NCBI GenBank assembly: GCA_910587665.1
Contig: CAJUMZ010000006.1
Coordinates: 62,001-126,000 of the forward strand
Length of the DNA stretch: 64,000 bases
Direction of reading: 5' to 3'
From: an uncultured Muribaculum sp.
GTDB lineage: Bacteria > Bacteroidota > Bacteroidia > Bacteroidales > Muribaculaceae
Each line of letters begins with the position of its first letter. The first letter of the stretch is position 1. The translations under genes were made by a program, and so were the position numbers. Below are positions 18,776-26,188 of this stretch, piece by piece. The notes under the pieces were generated by a model that did not search any database, was not told the origin of the DNA, and was given only the letters and a program-made list of their open reading frames with translations.

Positions 18776-19288
18776 ATGCTTAAATATATTCTATCTTGCA
18801 TTGCAATGATTGCGCTCGTTGCTTGCAACAAAGGACAGGAACCCGACCCATATATCAATATGCCGATCGGAAAAGAAATTCCTCCGACCTATCGAACCAT
18901 CGACATCGATAATATCGACCCGGAGTTGAAAAATGAAATTTTCAAATATACCAAAGGCGGCATCACGGTCAACAACGTTGATGAGCTTCCGGAATACACA
19001 CTGTTTCCCATACCGCAGGAATTCCGCGAAATAGACTACACGAAATACACATTACTTATAAGCCATACCACTCTCGCGTATGATGCTGAAAACTATCGTT
19101 ACAACTTTTACCGCGACAATCTGTCGGACAGCTATGTATTCAACACTTCATTTGTCATAGGTGCAGACAGTCGGTTGCCTGACAACATAATGAATATTTC
19201 CCGCAATGCAATTGTCGTCAATAAATTACCGACAGACAAGAAAGTCACATATTCCTACGGGCTGTACAGCTCCGGAGTATGGGACTGA
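18776..19288 (+). CDS. Hypothetical lipoprotein
   Basis: A 170-residue protein of no family I recognise. It begins with a short signal ending in a lipobox (LVAC, Cys17), so it should be a lipoprotein. The mature part is polar and beta-rich (YTLFPIPQEFREIDYTKYTLLISHTTLAYD). The frame opens at a TTG two codons earlier; the ATG at 18776 gives a better lipoprotein signal. Its last 44 bp overlap the 3' end of the convergent GH140 gene. Its partner and function are unknown. Confidence 0.65.
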   Translation: MLKYILSCIAMIALVACNKGQEPDPYINMPIGKEIPPTYRTIDIDNIDPELKNEIFKYTKGGITVNNVDELPEYTLFPIPQEFREIDYTKYTLLISHTTLAYDAENYRYNFYRDNLSDSYVFNTSFVIGADSRLPDNIMNISRNAIVVNKLPTDKKVTYSYGLYSSGVWD

Positions 19289-20690
19289 GTGACAGAGCTG
19301 ACTCGGCATCGGCGATTATCAGCACACGATCATTACCGGCGCCTACAGGCTCACCGCTATACTGAAATGTAGCACGTGTCCCATCATATTCTCCTGCCGG
19401 ATCAACAGCCCCGGAAGTTACGTCATACCACCATGCGAGTTTCTTATCACCGCTGATGCGATCAAGGGCGACCGTAAACGGGCGATTGGTATAAGTGTAT
19501 GCGAGTATCCATCCGTTGCCGCGAGCCGCAACCACCCGATCGTAACGCGACCCGTTTTCTCCGGCTATAATCTTCTGGTCTGAGACAAGTTCATTAAACG
19601 GAATTATCTCCATAAGCCGGCACAGATATTTCATCTGGTTATATCCGGGATCAAGCATACCCTCACGCCATGTCTTGACAGCACCATAAGCACCGACAGG
19701 CTCATCCTTTTTCATCTGCATCACGGAAGAATGTCCGTAAGTATGACCGGTGGCACCTGAAAGCACCGACCAATAAGCGTAGCGGCGCACATCCGGTGCT
19801 TTCCACCATGGCTCGGAGGGATCATGCAATCCTTGCGGTATCTCTTCATAGCTCGGCTCGGCATCAATCACAGGTTTTGCCGGCGACATTCCATATGCTG
19901 CGTCAACATACCGCCAGTTGTCTTCGGCCTGCGACGCCTTAGCCCTGTCATCTCCGTCGCCACGGGTCTGGTCATAGCGTCGGTGTCCGCTCTGAAACAT
20001 ATTGAAGTCAAGCCATTGTGCATCATGAAACCATTCAACCGACGAAGTGCGACCAAACGGATGAAAACTCATAAGATGCCTTCGGTCGACAGACTTTATC
20101 GACTCCGCAAGCGCGACCCATACATCAGTCTTGACATCACCGCGTATGTCACCTCCGATAATCCACACTATATTCGGGCGATCTTTATACCGTCGCGCAA
20201 GAAATGTGCCATAGGCACGTGCTTCCTCCACATTCATCTTGCCGCTCTTCACAAGACCGCCCCATATACACACCATGCCCACATATATGCCATTGTCCGC
20301 CGCAGTGTCCACTATATAATCCATATGACGCCAATAGCCATTATCACCATCGACATCCACGTCACTAAAATCGTAACCTGCCGGATGGGAGCTGCAGCCA
20401 TACGCATTACGTGCAGGCACATCATTTACCGTCTGCACCTGCACCACATTAAATCCCGCTGCCGAAGCACCGGCAAGATACTCGACTGCCTCTTCGCGAT
20501 CAAGACGCTCAGGCAAAAGCCATCCTGTATCACCCATCCAGAAAAAAGGAGTGCCGTCATCATGACAGAAATACCTCCCGCCCGGCGCTACCCTCAGGTC
20601 ACCGTGACTCCACGGATGAGGAGTGGCGTCAATTCCCATTGCTGATGCAAAAAACGTGATAAAAAGGAAAAATCTAACAAAACATGACAT
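19245..20690 (-). CDS. GH140-like glycoside hydrolase (DUF4038, apiosidase-type)
   Basis: A 481-residue secreted enzyme with a signal peptide. It has the (beta/alpha)8 DUF4038 catalytic fold: GTPFFWMGDTGWLL, the conserved NIVWIIGGD (probable acid/base Asp) and PVIDAEPSYEEIPQG (probable nucleophile Glu), then YAYWSVLSGATGHTYGHSS. A short C-terminal beta-sandwich follows (YDVTSGAVDPAGEY). Characterised GH140 members cleave apiose linkages in rhamnogalacturonan-II; specificity here is inferred. The frame is open to 20732, but the promoter lies there, so the start is the ATG at 20690. It is divergent from the Crp-type regulator and faces a pectin-degrading gene set. Confidence 0.85.
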   Translation of the reverse strand: MSCFVRFFLFITFFASAMGIDATPHPWSHGDLRVAPGGRYFCHDDGTPFFWMGDTGWLLPERLDREEAVEYLAGASAAGFNVVQVQTVNDVPARNAYGCSSHPAGYDFSDVDVDGDNGYWRHMDYIVDTAADNGIYVGMVCIWGGLVKSGKMNVEEARAYGTFLARRYKDRPNIVWIIGGDIRGDVKTDVWVALAESIKSVDRRHLMSFHPFGRTSSVEWFHDAQWLDFNMFQSGHRRYDQTRGDGDDRAKASQAEDNWRYVDAAYGMSPAKPVIDAEPSYEEIPQGLHDPSEPWWKAPDVRRYAYWSVLSGATGHTYGHSSVMQMKKDEPVGAYGAVKTWREGMLDPGYNQMKYLCRLMEIIPFNELVSDQKIIAGENGSRYDRVVAARGNGWILAYTYTNRPFTVALDRISGDKKLAWWYDVTSGAVDPAGEYDGTRATFQYSGEPVGAGNDRVLIIADAESALSLSPILRSCTARRNM

Positions 20691-20717
20691 ACCGGGTACA
20701 AGATTTAAGTTATACCG

Positions 20718-20748
20718 CAAAGATACGCACAAGTCTGGCGTAATACAA
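20718..20748 (-). promoter_or_regulatory. Promoter of the GH140 gene
   Basis: Minus strand TTG (20748-20746), 20 bp, TATCTTTG (20725-20718), about 28 bp upstream of the ATG at 20690. Confidence 0.78.
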
Positions 20749-20788
20749 ATTTATTTGATCTCGCCAAGCGAACATCCCTCGGCTAAAT

Positions 20789-20833
20789 TACCGCAAAAAA
20801 CCAAAATGAAATACCGCAAAAAACCAAAATGAA
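20789..20833. repeat. Two perfect 22-bp tandem repeats
   Basis: A 22-bp unit beginning TACCGCAAAAAACC occurs at 20789-20810 and 20812-20833, with one base between. The first nine bases (TACCGCAAA) also occur at 20713-20721, overlapping the GH140 -7 box. The repeat lies between the divergent GH140 and crp promoters. Confidence 0.85.
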
Positions 20834-20871
20834 GCGTCTGGATACATTGAAGACGAGCGCGTTAGCGTAAT

Positions 20872-20914
20872 TTAACTAAGCGGGGGGGTGAGTTGATTTT
20901 ATTTCGTAATTTTG
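20872..20914 (+). promoter_or_regulatory. Promoter of the Crp/Fnr regulator with a G7 tract at -33
   Basis: TAATTTTG (20907-20914) is a perfect -7 box, but no TTG lies at the right distance. The motif TTAACTAAGCGGGGGGGT (20872-20889) puts seven Gs (20882-20888) at the -33 position, 18 bp from the -7 box. The same arrangement recurs at 23815-23857. An 8-bp inverted repeat, AGTTGATT (20891-20898) with AATCAACT (20921-20928), flanks the -7 box and could be an operator. Confidence 0.6.
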
Positions 20915-20937
20915 CGGAGGAATCAACTTTGTAGACG

Positions 20938-21510
20938 ATGACTGACAATTTCAATTCTTATCTTGAATCGGAGGCGGTGAACTATTGGCGCGACCTCTGT
21001 TTTCGTGAAGGCGAGCTACGTCACTACGACAAAGGGGATTATTTCTTCACGGAGGGCGAGGTGGCGCGCTATATCGGCTTTATAAAATCGGGCACACTGA
21101 AATATGTGGCGTTCAGCGAAGATGGAACGGAACATGTATTGGGGCTTGAATTCACCGACGGTTTCGTAGCCGACTTCCCTTTCTCACTGAGCGGCATAAA
21201 AGCCCGCACATCGGTAATCGCCACTTCACCGTGTGACATCCTGTGTATCTCTACACGCAGCCTTATGGAACGCTTGGAAAACGACGCCATGTTAAAAGAC
21301 ACGGTCATGAAATCGACCGAAGCGGTGTTTTCCACCGTGTACAACCGTTACAAGGCACTGTACAGCAAATCGCCCCGAGAAAGATATGACGAGCTCATTT
21401 CGAGACACCACGATCTTTTTCAACTCTTCTCGCTGAAGGACATAGCCTCCTTCCTCAATATAACTCCTACCCATCTCAGCCGACTGCGAAAAAATTTAGA
21501 GGGCGTTTAA
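20938..21510 (+). CDS. Crp/Fnr-family transcriptional regulator
   Basis: A 190-residue regulator. The N-terminal cyclic-nucleotide-binding-like beta-barrel (about 20-120; DKGDYFFTEGEVARYIGFIKSG) lacks Fnr cysteine clusters. A long dimerisation helix is at about 120-155, and the C-terminal HTH is short (about 160-188), with recognition helix TPTHLSRLRKN. Bacteroidetes Crp-like proteins of this size often do not bind cAMP; the ligand is unknown. It sits between the GH140 gene and the outer-membrane/pectinase genes. FNR-geometry palindromes upstream of two of those suggest that it regulates them. Confidence 0.88.
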   Translation: MTDNFNSYLESEAVNYWRDLCFREGELRHYDKGDYFFTEGEVARYIGFIKSGTLKYVAFSEDGTEHVLGLEFTDGFVADFPFSLSGIKARTSVIATSPCDILCISTRSLMERLENDAMLKDTVMKSTEAVFSTVYNRYKALYSKSPRERYDELISRHHDLFQLFSLKDIASFLNITPTHLSRLRKNLEGV

Positions 21511-21531
21511 CATTTATTATTAAACACCCTC
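21499..21531 (+). terminator. Terminator of the Crp/Fnr regulator gene
   Basis: 12-bp stem with one mismatch (GAGGGCGTTTAA, 21499-21510, with TTAAACACCCTC, 21520-21531) that includes the stop codon. The T-tract is weak. Confidence 0.65.
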
Positions 21532-21550
21532 TTATGACGCGGCGCAATTC

Positions 21551-21594
21551 TCAACAAATGTTGAAACACGATGCAACCGGATCGGGTAATTTTG
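21551..21594 (+). promoter_or_regulatory. Promoter of the outer-membrane barrel gene with Crp-type palindrome
   Basis: TAATTTTG (21587-21594) with no TTG at -33. Upstream is the palindrome TCAAC-AAAT-GTTGA (21551-21564), of 5-4-5 FNR/Crp geometry. Its centre falls near -41.5 from a start about 5 nt past the -7 box, the class II activator position. The regulator at 20938 is the obvious candidate. Confidence 0.6.
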
Positions 21595-21627
21595 CATCAA
21601 AATATCAGAAATGATATTCCAGATATT

Positions 21628-23706
21628 ATGAAGCAGATACTACCTTTAATTGCGCTGTCATGTGCTATGACAGCTGGTGCGCAGACAGAATCCACCGATT
21701 CCATTCCCGCCCAAGAACTGAAAGAAATCGTAATCGAAGCCCCCAAGGTCATACGCAAGGCCGACATGGATGTGTATCATCCGTCTAAAAGTGCCGTCGA
21801 GGCTTCCCAAAACGGCTTGCAGCTTCTCAACAACCTTATGATCCCGACACTGTCGGTAAGCGATGCGCTTGAGACGATTCAGGCAGCGGGACAGTCGGTG
21901 CAGGTGCGCATCAACGGCAGGGAATCGTCAATCACCCAAGTAAAAGCATTACTGCCGGAGAGCATAAAGCGTGTCGAATGGATCGACAATCCCGGGCTGC
22001 GATACGGTGGAGCCAACTACGTGTTGAACTTCATAGTCTCCAACCCCACTACAGGCGGCTCGCTAATGGCTATGGCACGGCCGGCACTCAATCAGGCATG
22101 GGGTGTTTATTTTGCCGACGCAAAGTTCAACACCGGCGCCTCACAATGGGAAGTCGGCGCGCAATTCAAGCTAACCAACAAAATCGGCACTCATCGCGAC
22201 TATACGGAAACATTCACCACTCCCGACGACATGTCGATCACCCGCGACGAGACATCGCTCGGCGGAACAATGGACAACTCTTTCGGCAATGTATGGGCAT
22301 CGTATAATTACGTGAAGCCCGACACCACCGTATTTATTGCAGAAATCGGTCTCTCCCATAAGTTTACCGACAAATTTCAGTACAATGGATTACTCTCGCT
22401 CAGCGATGGCTCCGACGACATATTACTGACCGACACTCACGGCAACAAAGGATCCACCCCGGCAATATCTCTTTACTGGCAGCAAAATTTCCGAAACAAA
22501 CAGATGCTCGTGATGGCGTTCAACAGTTCATTTTATTTCGGCAAGTCATATTCCGACTACCTCGAACAACGCCCCGACGCCTCTGCCGCCATTACCGACA
22601 TCCACACCGACATACGCGACCGCAACCAGGCATACGCCGTAGAAGCCGACTATATCAAAAATTGGGACAAATCACGCTTTACCGCCGGCATCTCCTATAC
22701 CGCCAACCGCAACCGCTCGGAGTATCTCAACCTCGACGGCAGCATTTTCCACCAGCGGCAAGACAAGATATATTTCTTCGCCGAATATTTTCAACGCCTT
22801 GGAAGCAAGTGGACAGCGACAGCAGGCATAGGCACGCAATATACCGACTTCCTTTTCAAGGAGTCGGACCGCGGCAACCATTCCTGGAACGCACGTCCCC
22901 AGGCCACCATAACCTATGCGCCTAATCAAAGCCATAACTTCCGGCTCAATTTCACGTCGTGGCAATCGACCCCGTCATTAGCCGAAACCAATGTAGTGCC
23001 GCAACAGCTCGACGGGTTTCAATGGCGTGTCGGCAACCAGAATCTAAAGACGGCAAGCTCCTATATGCTTACATTCCGCTATGGCTTCAACCTGCCACGT
23101 ATCAGCGGCTCGTTCGGCATACGCGCATTCACGTCGCCCGACGCCATAACCCCTTTACTGTTTTGGGAAGATAACCGGCTGATCACCACCTACGAAAACA
23201 GTGACGGACTGAAAAACCTCTCCTTCTTTCTCGCCCCGCAGATCGACATAATACCCGGATGGCTCATGGCAAGCGGATATGTCCAATACCGCATGGAGCG
23301 CATGCGCGGCACAGGCTACAGTCTCAGTAATAACGCCTGGAGCGGAAACGCCTCCCTGCGGCTGATGCACTGGGGATTTGTGTTAAGCGGTCAGTATATG
23401 CGTGCGCAGCGCGACCTTTGGGGTGAAAAAATAAGCTGGGGTGAGGACATCAACATCATCGAACTTAGCTACAATTGGAAGCAATGGCAGTTTGGGGCGG
23501 GAATAATAATGCCGTTCGGCAAATATGACCAAGGCTCTAAATCGCTCAGCCGATGGAACCGCAACGAGCAGCACATGCGCCTTGACATGCGTATGCCCTA
23601 CATAAATATCAGCTATAATCTCCAATGGGGTAGACAAAAACGAGGAGCGGAAAAGCTTATCAACGCCGACGCCAATGCCGACCGCTCCACAGCAGGCGGC
23701 AGATAA
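21628..23706 (+). CDS. TonB-dependent receptor-like outer-membrane beta-barrel protein
   Basis: A 692-residue protein with a signal peptide ending at AGAQ. A plug-like domain covers about 40-150 (SVSDALETIQAAGQSVQVRINGR, LLPESIKRVEWIDNPGLRYGG), followed by a long series of alternating beta strands typical of a 22-strand barrel. It lacks the CarboxypepD_reg domain of SusC proteins and resembles the shorter 'outer membrane beta-barrel' (OMP_b-brl_3) family. The substrate is unknown; context suggests pectin oligosaccharides. The frame is open to 21571, but that ATG lies upstream of the -7 box, so the start is the ATG at 21628. No SusD partner is encoded nearby. Confidence 0.8.
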   Translation: MKQILPLIALSCAMTAGAQTESTDSIPAQELKEIVIEAPKVIRKADMDVYHPSKSAVEASQNGLQLLNNLMIPTLSVSDALETIQAAGQSVQVRINGRESSITQVKALLPESIKRVEWIDNPGLRYGGANYVLNFIVSNPTTGGSLMAMARPALNQAWGVYFADAKFNTGASQWEVGAQFKLTNKIGTHRDYTETFTTPDDMSITRDETSLGGTMDNSFGNVWASYNYVKPDTTVFIAEIGLSHKFTDKFQYNGLLSLSDGSDDILLTDTHGNKGSTPAISLYWQQNFRNKQMLVMAFNSSFYFGKSYSDYLEQRPDASAAITDIHTDIRDRNQAYAVEADYIKNWDKSRFTAGISYTANRNRSEYLNLDGSIFHQRQDKIYFFAEYFQRLGSKWTATAGIGTQYTDFLFKESDRGNHSWNARPQATITYAPNQSHNFRLNFTSWQSTPSLAETNVVPQQLDGFQWRVGNQNLKTASSYMLTFRYGFNLPRISGSFGIRAFTSPDAITPLLFWEDNRLITTYENSDGLKNLSFFLAPQIDIIPGWLMASGYVQYRMERMRGTGYSLSNNAWSGNASLRLMHWGFVLSGQYMRAQRDLWGEKISWGEDINIIELSYNWKQWQFGAGIIMPFGKYDQGSKSLSRWNRNEQHMRLDMRMPYINISYNLQWGRQKRGAEKLINADANADRSTAGGR

Positions 23707-23741
23707 CAGAAAAAATACAGCTTAATCATACACACATTAGA

Positions 23742-23779
23742 CTGACCTCTTGGCAGTGATGCCGGGAGGTCAGCTATTT
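23742..23779 (+). terminator. Terminator of the outer-membrane barrel gene
   Basis: CTGACCTC (23742-23749) pairs with GAGGTCAG (23766-23773), with an inner GGCA/TGCC pairing; TATTTTATTT follows. Confidence 0.8.
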
Positions 23780-23804
23780 TATTTCTTTATAAAAAGCAGA
23801 TTGC

Positions 23805-23857
23805 TTAACAATTATTAACTAACGGGGGGGTAATTCGGAGGGCTTTACCTATTTTTG
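23805..23857 (+). promoter_or_regulatory. Promoter of the secreted Big_2 protein gene, second G7 tract at -33
   Basis: TATTTTTG (23850-23857) preceded by TTAACTAACGGGGGGGT (23815-23831). The seven Gs (23824-23830) end 19 bp before the -7 box, in place of TTG. A weaker 5-4-5 palindrome, TTAAC-AATT-ATTAA (23805-23818, one mismatch), overlaps the motif. Confidence 0.6.
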
Positions 23858-23910
23858 CAAAAACAATAAGGATATATAACCATCATTAATTGTCTAAATT
23901 TATAATTAAC

Positions 23911-26037
23911 ATGAAAAGGATTACATTTTTTGCGATTTTGCTCTGTGGAATACTCGGGTTGACATCGCAGTACACACACGCGGAGACAGGAACCCTCTGC
24001 TCCTATTACGACGGCAGCAGCGACTCCGGATCATTCGATGAATTCTATGGAGGCGGTACATTAGAAGATGTCATTGAAGACGGCAAGCCATGCTTCAAAT
24101 TTACCAATAACCAAGCAAAAGAAAACATATGGGATATCGCCGTATTTATCGACGCAAATCTAAAAGAGGACTATCTCTATACTGTATCTTTTGACATAAA
24201 GGGAGATCCCGGCGTGATTCGAATGGGATCGCCTTTACATAATAGCGACCCGGTTAATGTGACCTCCGAGTGGTCTCGCATTACTTTTCAGTGCAAATCC
24301 GGGAGAAATGCCGAATATACGTCATTCCAACTTGGACGGTATGTAGGCACATTATACATCACCAACTTTGTGATCACCTACGAATCGCCTTTTGACCCAT
24401 CGGAACCGGCACAATCAATGATTACCAACGGCGACTGTTCGACCGACGATGTATCATGCTTCTTCAACCGTATAGGATCGTCAGATCCTGTACCGGCAAC
24501 AATAGATAAGGAAGCAGGTGCATATAGAGTTGACATAACTGACAGTCATAACGGAAATACATGGGACAATCAATTTTTTATCAAGAGCAGATATCAGCTC
24601 CCGGCAGGTACTCCAGTATCATTTAAAATGAAAGTAAAGTGTACCGATACACGTTATTGCAGCATTCAAGCTCATAGAGAAAACCCCGGAGACTACGTGC
24701 ATTACTCATACCTCGGAGGCGGCTTTACAACGGAGGCCAATGAATGGGCTGAATATTCCTGGACCGGTGAGGTGCAGCCTGAAACAGACCGTTGCGCTAT
24801 AGCAGCCTTCAACCTTTCAGAAAACCCCGAGGCTGCCACAATATGGTTCAAGGATATCGAATGGATAGCCGGAAAAGGAATGAACGCGGCGTACCTTGGT
24901 TCTTCAGGGTATTCTATGTTATCAAACCTACACCCAAATATGATAAAACATCTCACCGTAGATGGTCAAAAGTTTCTAAAAGCGGAATCAAATTATATTA
25001 CCTACGATAATAAACCGGCAAATATAAGCGCAAGTGTAATGCAAGGAGAGAATGTCACCGGTCTCACTGCCGGAAATACATACCGTCTGACATTTGACAT
25101 AGCAGGAACGCCTAAAGAAGGACTAACCACTTCATTTGGTGCCTATTATAGCAATCCCAACGACAGGATTCCGGGGACACCAACATTTAACATCACCGAA
25201 CAGTGGCAGCGCGTAACAGTTGAAGTAACACCGACCAACGAAAATATCTCCCATTTCTTCATCAATCTTGACGGCTATGTGGGCACACTATTTTTGACCA
25301 ATGTATTTCTCTACAATGCGGATTTCAATCCCGACCTACCTGAATTACCAACTATCGACCCCTATACCATACCTAGCGAGATTCAGCTATTCCTACCTAT
25401 AGCCATAGGTGAATCATTACAGCTGAATGCGTATATTGTCCCCAATAACGGCAACGCACCCTCCGTAAACTGGGAATCCAATAATCCTCATGCGGCTACC
25501 GTTGCCGACGGTCTTGTAACAGGTGTATCAGTAGGCAGTGCAATAATATCGGCGATAAGCATCGGCGATAATTTCTTTAGGACACCTATCAATGTTATGG
25601 TGACCGAGCCTAAGCCTGTAACCGTGCCTGTAAGCGCGATTGTGATTGACCCGATGGTTATCGACGATGCAAAGGTGGGTGACCAAATCCGGCTCACTGC
25701 AAACGTAATGCCGGAAAACGCCGATGACAAGAGCGTGACATGGAGCAGCAGCAAGGAAGAGGTGGCAACTGTGGATGAGTCCGGACTTGTGACCATCGTG
25801 GCACCCGGCACCGCCGTAATCACCGCTACAGCCAACGACGGAAACGGGGCAAAGGGTGTATGCCTTATCAGTGGAATGTCGGGAATAGAGGACATTGTAT
25901 ACTCGTCGCCCGATGAGCCTAAAGACATCTACACCATCGACGGCAAGTTAATAATGCGCCGCGCCACCCGCGATGACATAAACCGTCTGTCGCAAGGTGT
26001 ATATCTGATCGGCAACCAGAAGATCGCGATCCGATAA
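23911..26037 (+). CDS. Secreted multidomain protein with two Big_2-like Ig domains and a C-terminal sorting-like tail
   Basis: A 708-residue protein with a signal peptide ending near YTHAETG. Residues of about 25-480 hold three related beta-sandwich segments recalling carbohydrate-binding modules (repeated TYRLTFDIAGTP / LYTVSFDIKGDP and VGTLFLTNVFLY / VGTLYITNFVITY). Two bacterial Ig-like (Big_2) domains follow (about 490-575 and 580-665; VTWSSSKEEVATVDESGLVT). The last 45 residues (DIYTIDGKLIMRR, LSQGVYLIGNQKIAIR) resemble a Bacteroidetes type-A sorting tail. It has no recognisable catalytic motif, so I infer surface glycan binding. The ATG at 23911 is preferred to a TTG seven codons earlier. 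Confidence 0.75.
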   Translation: MKRITFFAILLCGILGLTSQYTHAETGTLCSYYDGSSDSGSFDEFYGGGTLEDVIEDGKPCFKFTNNQAKENIWDIAVFIDANLKEDYLYTVSFDIKGDPGVIRMGSPLHNSDPVNVTSEWSRITFQCKSGRNAEYTSFQLGRYVGTLYITNFVITYESPFDPSEPAQSMITNGDCSTDDVSCFFNRIGSSDPVPATIDKEAGAYRVDITDSHNGNTWDNQFFIKSRYQLPAGTPVSFKMKVKCTDTRYCSIQAHRENPGDYVHYSYLGGGFTTEANEWAEYSWTGEVQPETDRCAIAAFNLSENPEAATIWFKDIEWIAGKGMNAAYLGSSGYSMLSNLHPNMIKHLTVDGQKFLKAESNYITYDNKPANISASVMQGENVTGLTAGNTYRLTFDIAGTPKEGLTTSFGAYYSNPNDRIPGTPTFNITEQWQRVTVEVTPTNENISHFFINLDGYVGTLFLTNVFLYNADFNPDLPELPTIDPYTIPSEIQLFLPIAIGESLQLNAYIVPNNGNAPSVNWESNNPHAATVADGLVTGVSVGSAIISAISIGDNFFRTPINVMVTEPKPVTVPVSAIVIDPMVIDDAKVGDQIRLTANVMPENADDKSVTWSSSKEEVATVDESGLVTIVAPGTAVITATANDGNGAKGVCLISGMSGIEDIVYSSPDEPKDIYTIDGKLIMRRATRDDINRLSQGVYLIGNQKIAIR

Positions 26038-26065
26038 CCTTTACTTAACAGCAATAAATAGTGCG

Positions 26066-26094
26066 GAGGGCGGCAGCAATGTCGCCCTCTTTTA
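26066..26094 (+). terminator. Terminator of the secreted Big_2 protein gene
   Basis: GAGGGCG (26066-26072) pairs with CGCCCTC (26083-26089), followed by TTTTATT. Confidence 0.85.
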
Positions 26095-26116
26095 TTCCAT
26101 AATGGCACATATATGG

Positions 26117-26165
26117 TTAACAAACGTTAATCATTGGGATGTATCAGTTAATGATGGTAATTTTG
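26117..26165 (+). promoter_or_regulatory. Promoter of the GH105-GH106 gene with Crp-type palindrome
   Basis: TTG (26134-26136), 21 bp, TAATTTTG (26158-26165). Just upstream is the perfect 5-4-5 palindrome TTAAC-AAAC-GTTAA (26117-26130), which fits TYAAC-AAAY-GTTRA together with the site at 21551. Confidence 0.65.
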
Positions 26166-26188
26166 CAAACGAAAAATTGCCTTAAACC

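Noticed and set aside
19824..20645. Open frame of 273 codons antisense to the GH140 gene
   Set aside because: The opposite strand encodes a clear GH140 protein. The antisense product is rich in His, Arg and Ile with no domain, typical of a shadow frame.
20789..20833. Tandem repeat considered as a CRISPR remnant
   Set aside because: Only two copies with one base between; no spacers and no cas genes.
21628..26037. Barrel protein and Big_2 protein as a SusC/SusD pair
   Set aside because: The barrel lacks the CarboxypepD_reg domain, and the second protein has no SusD helical repeat and no lipobox.
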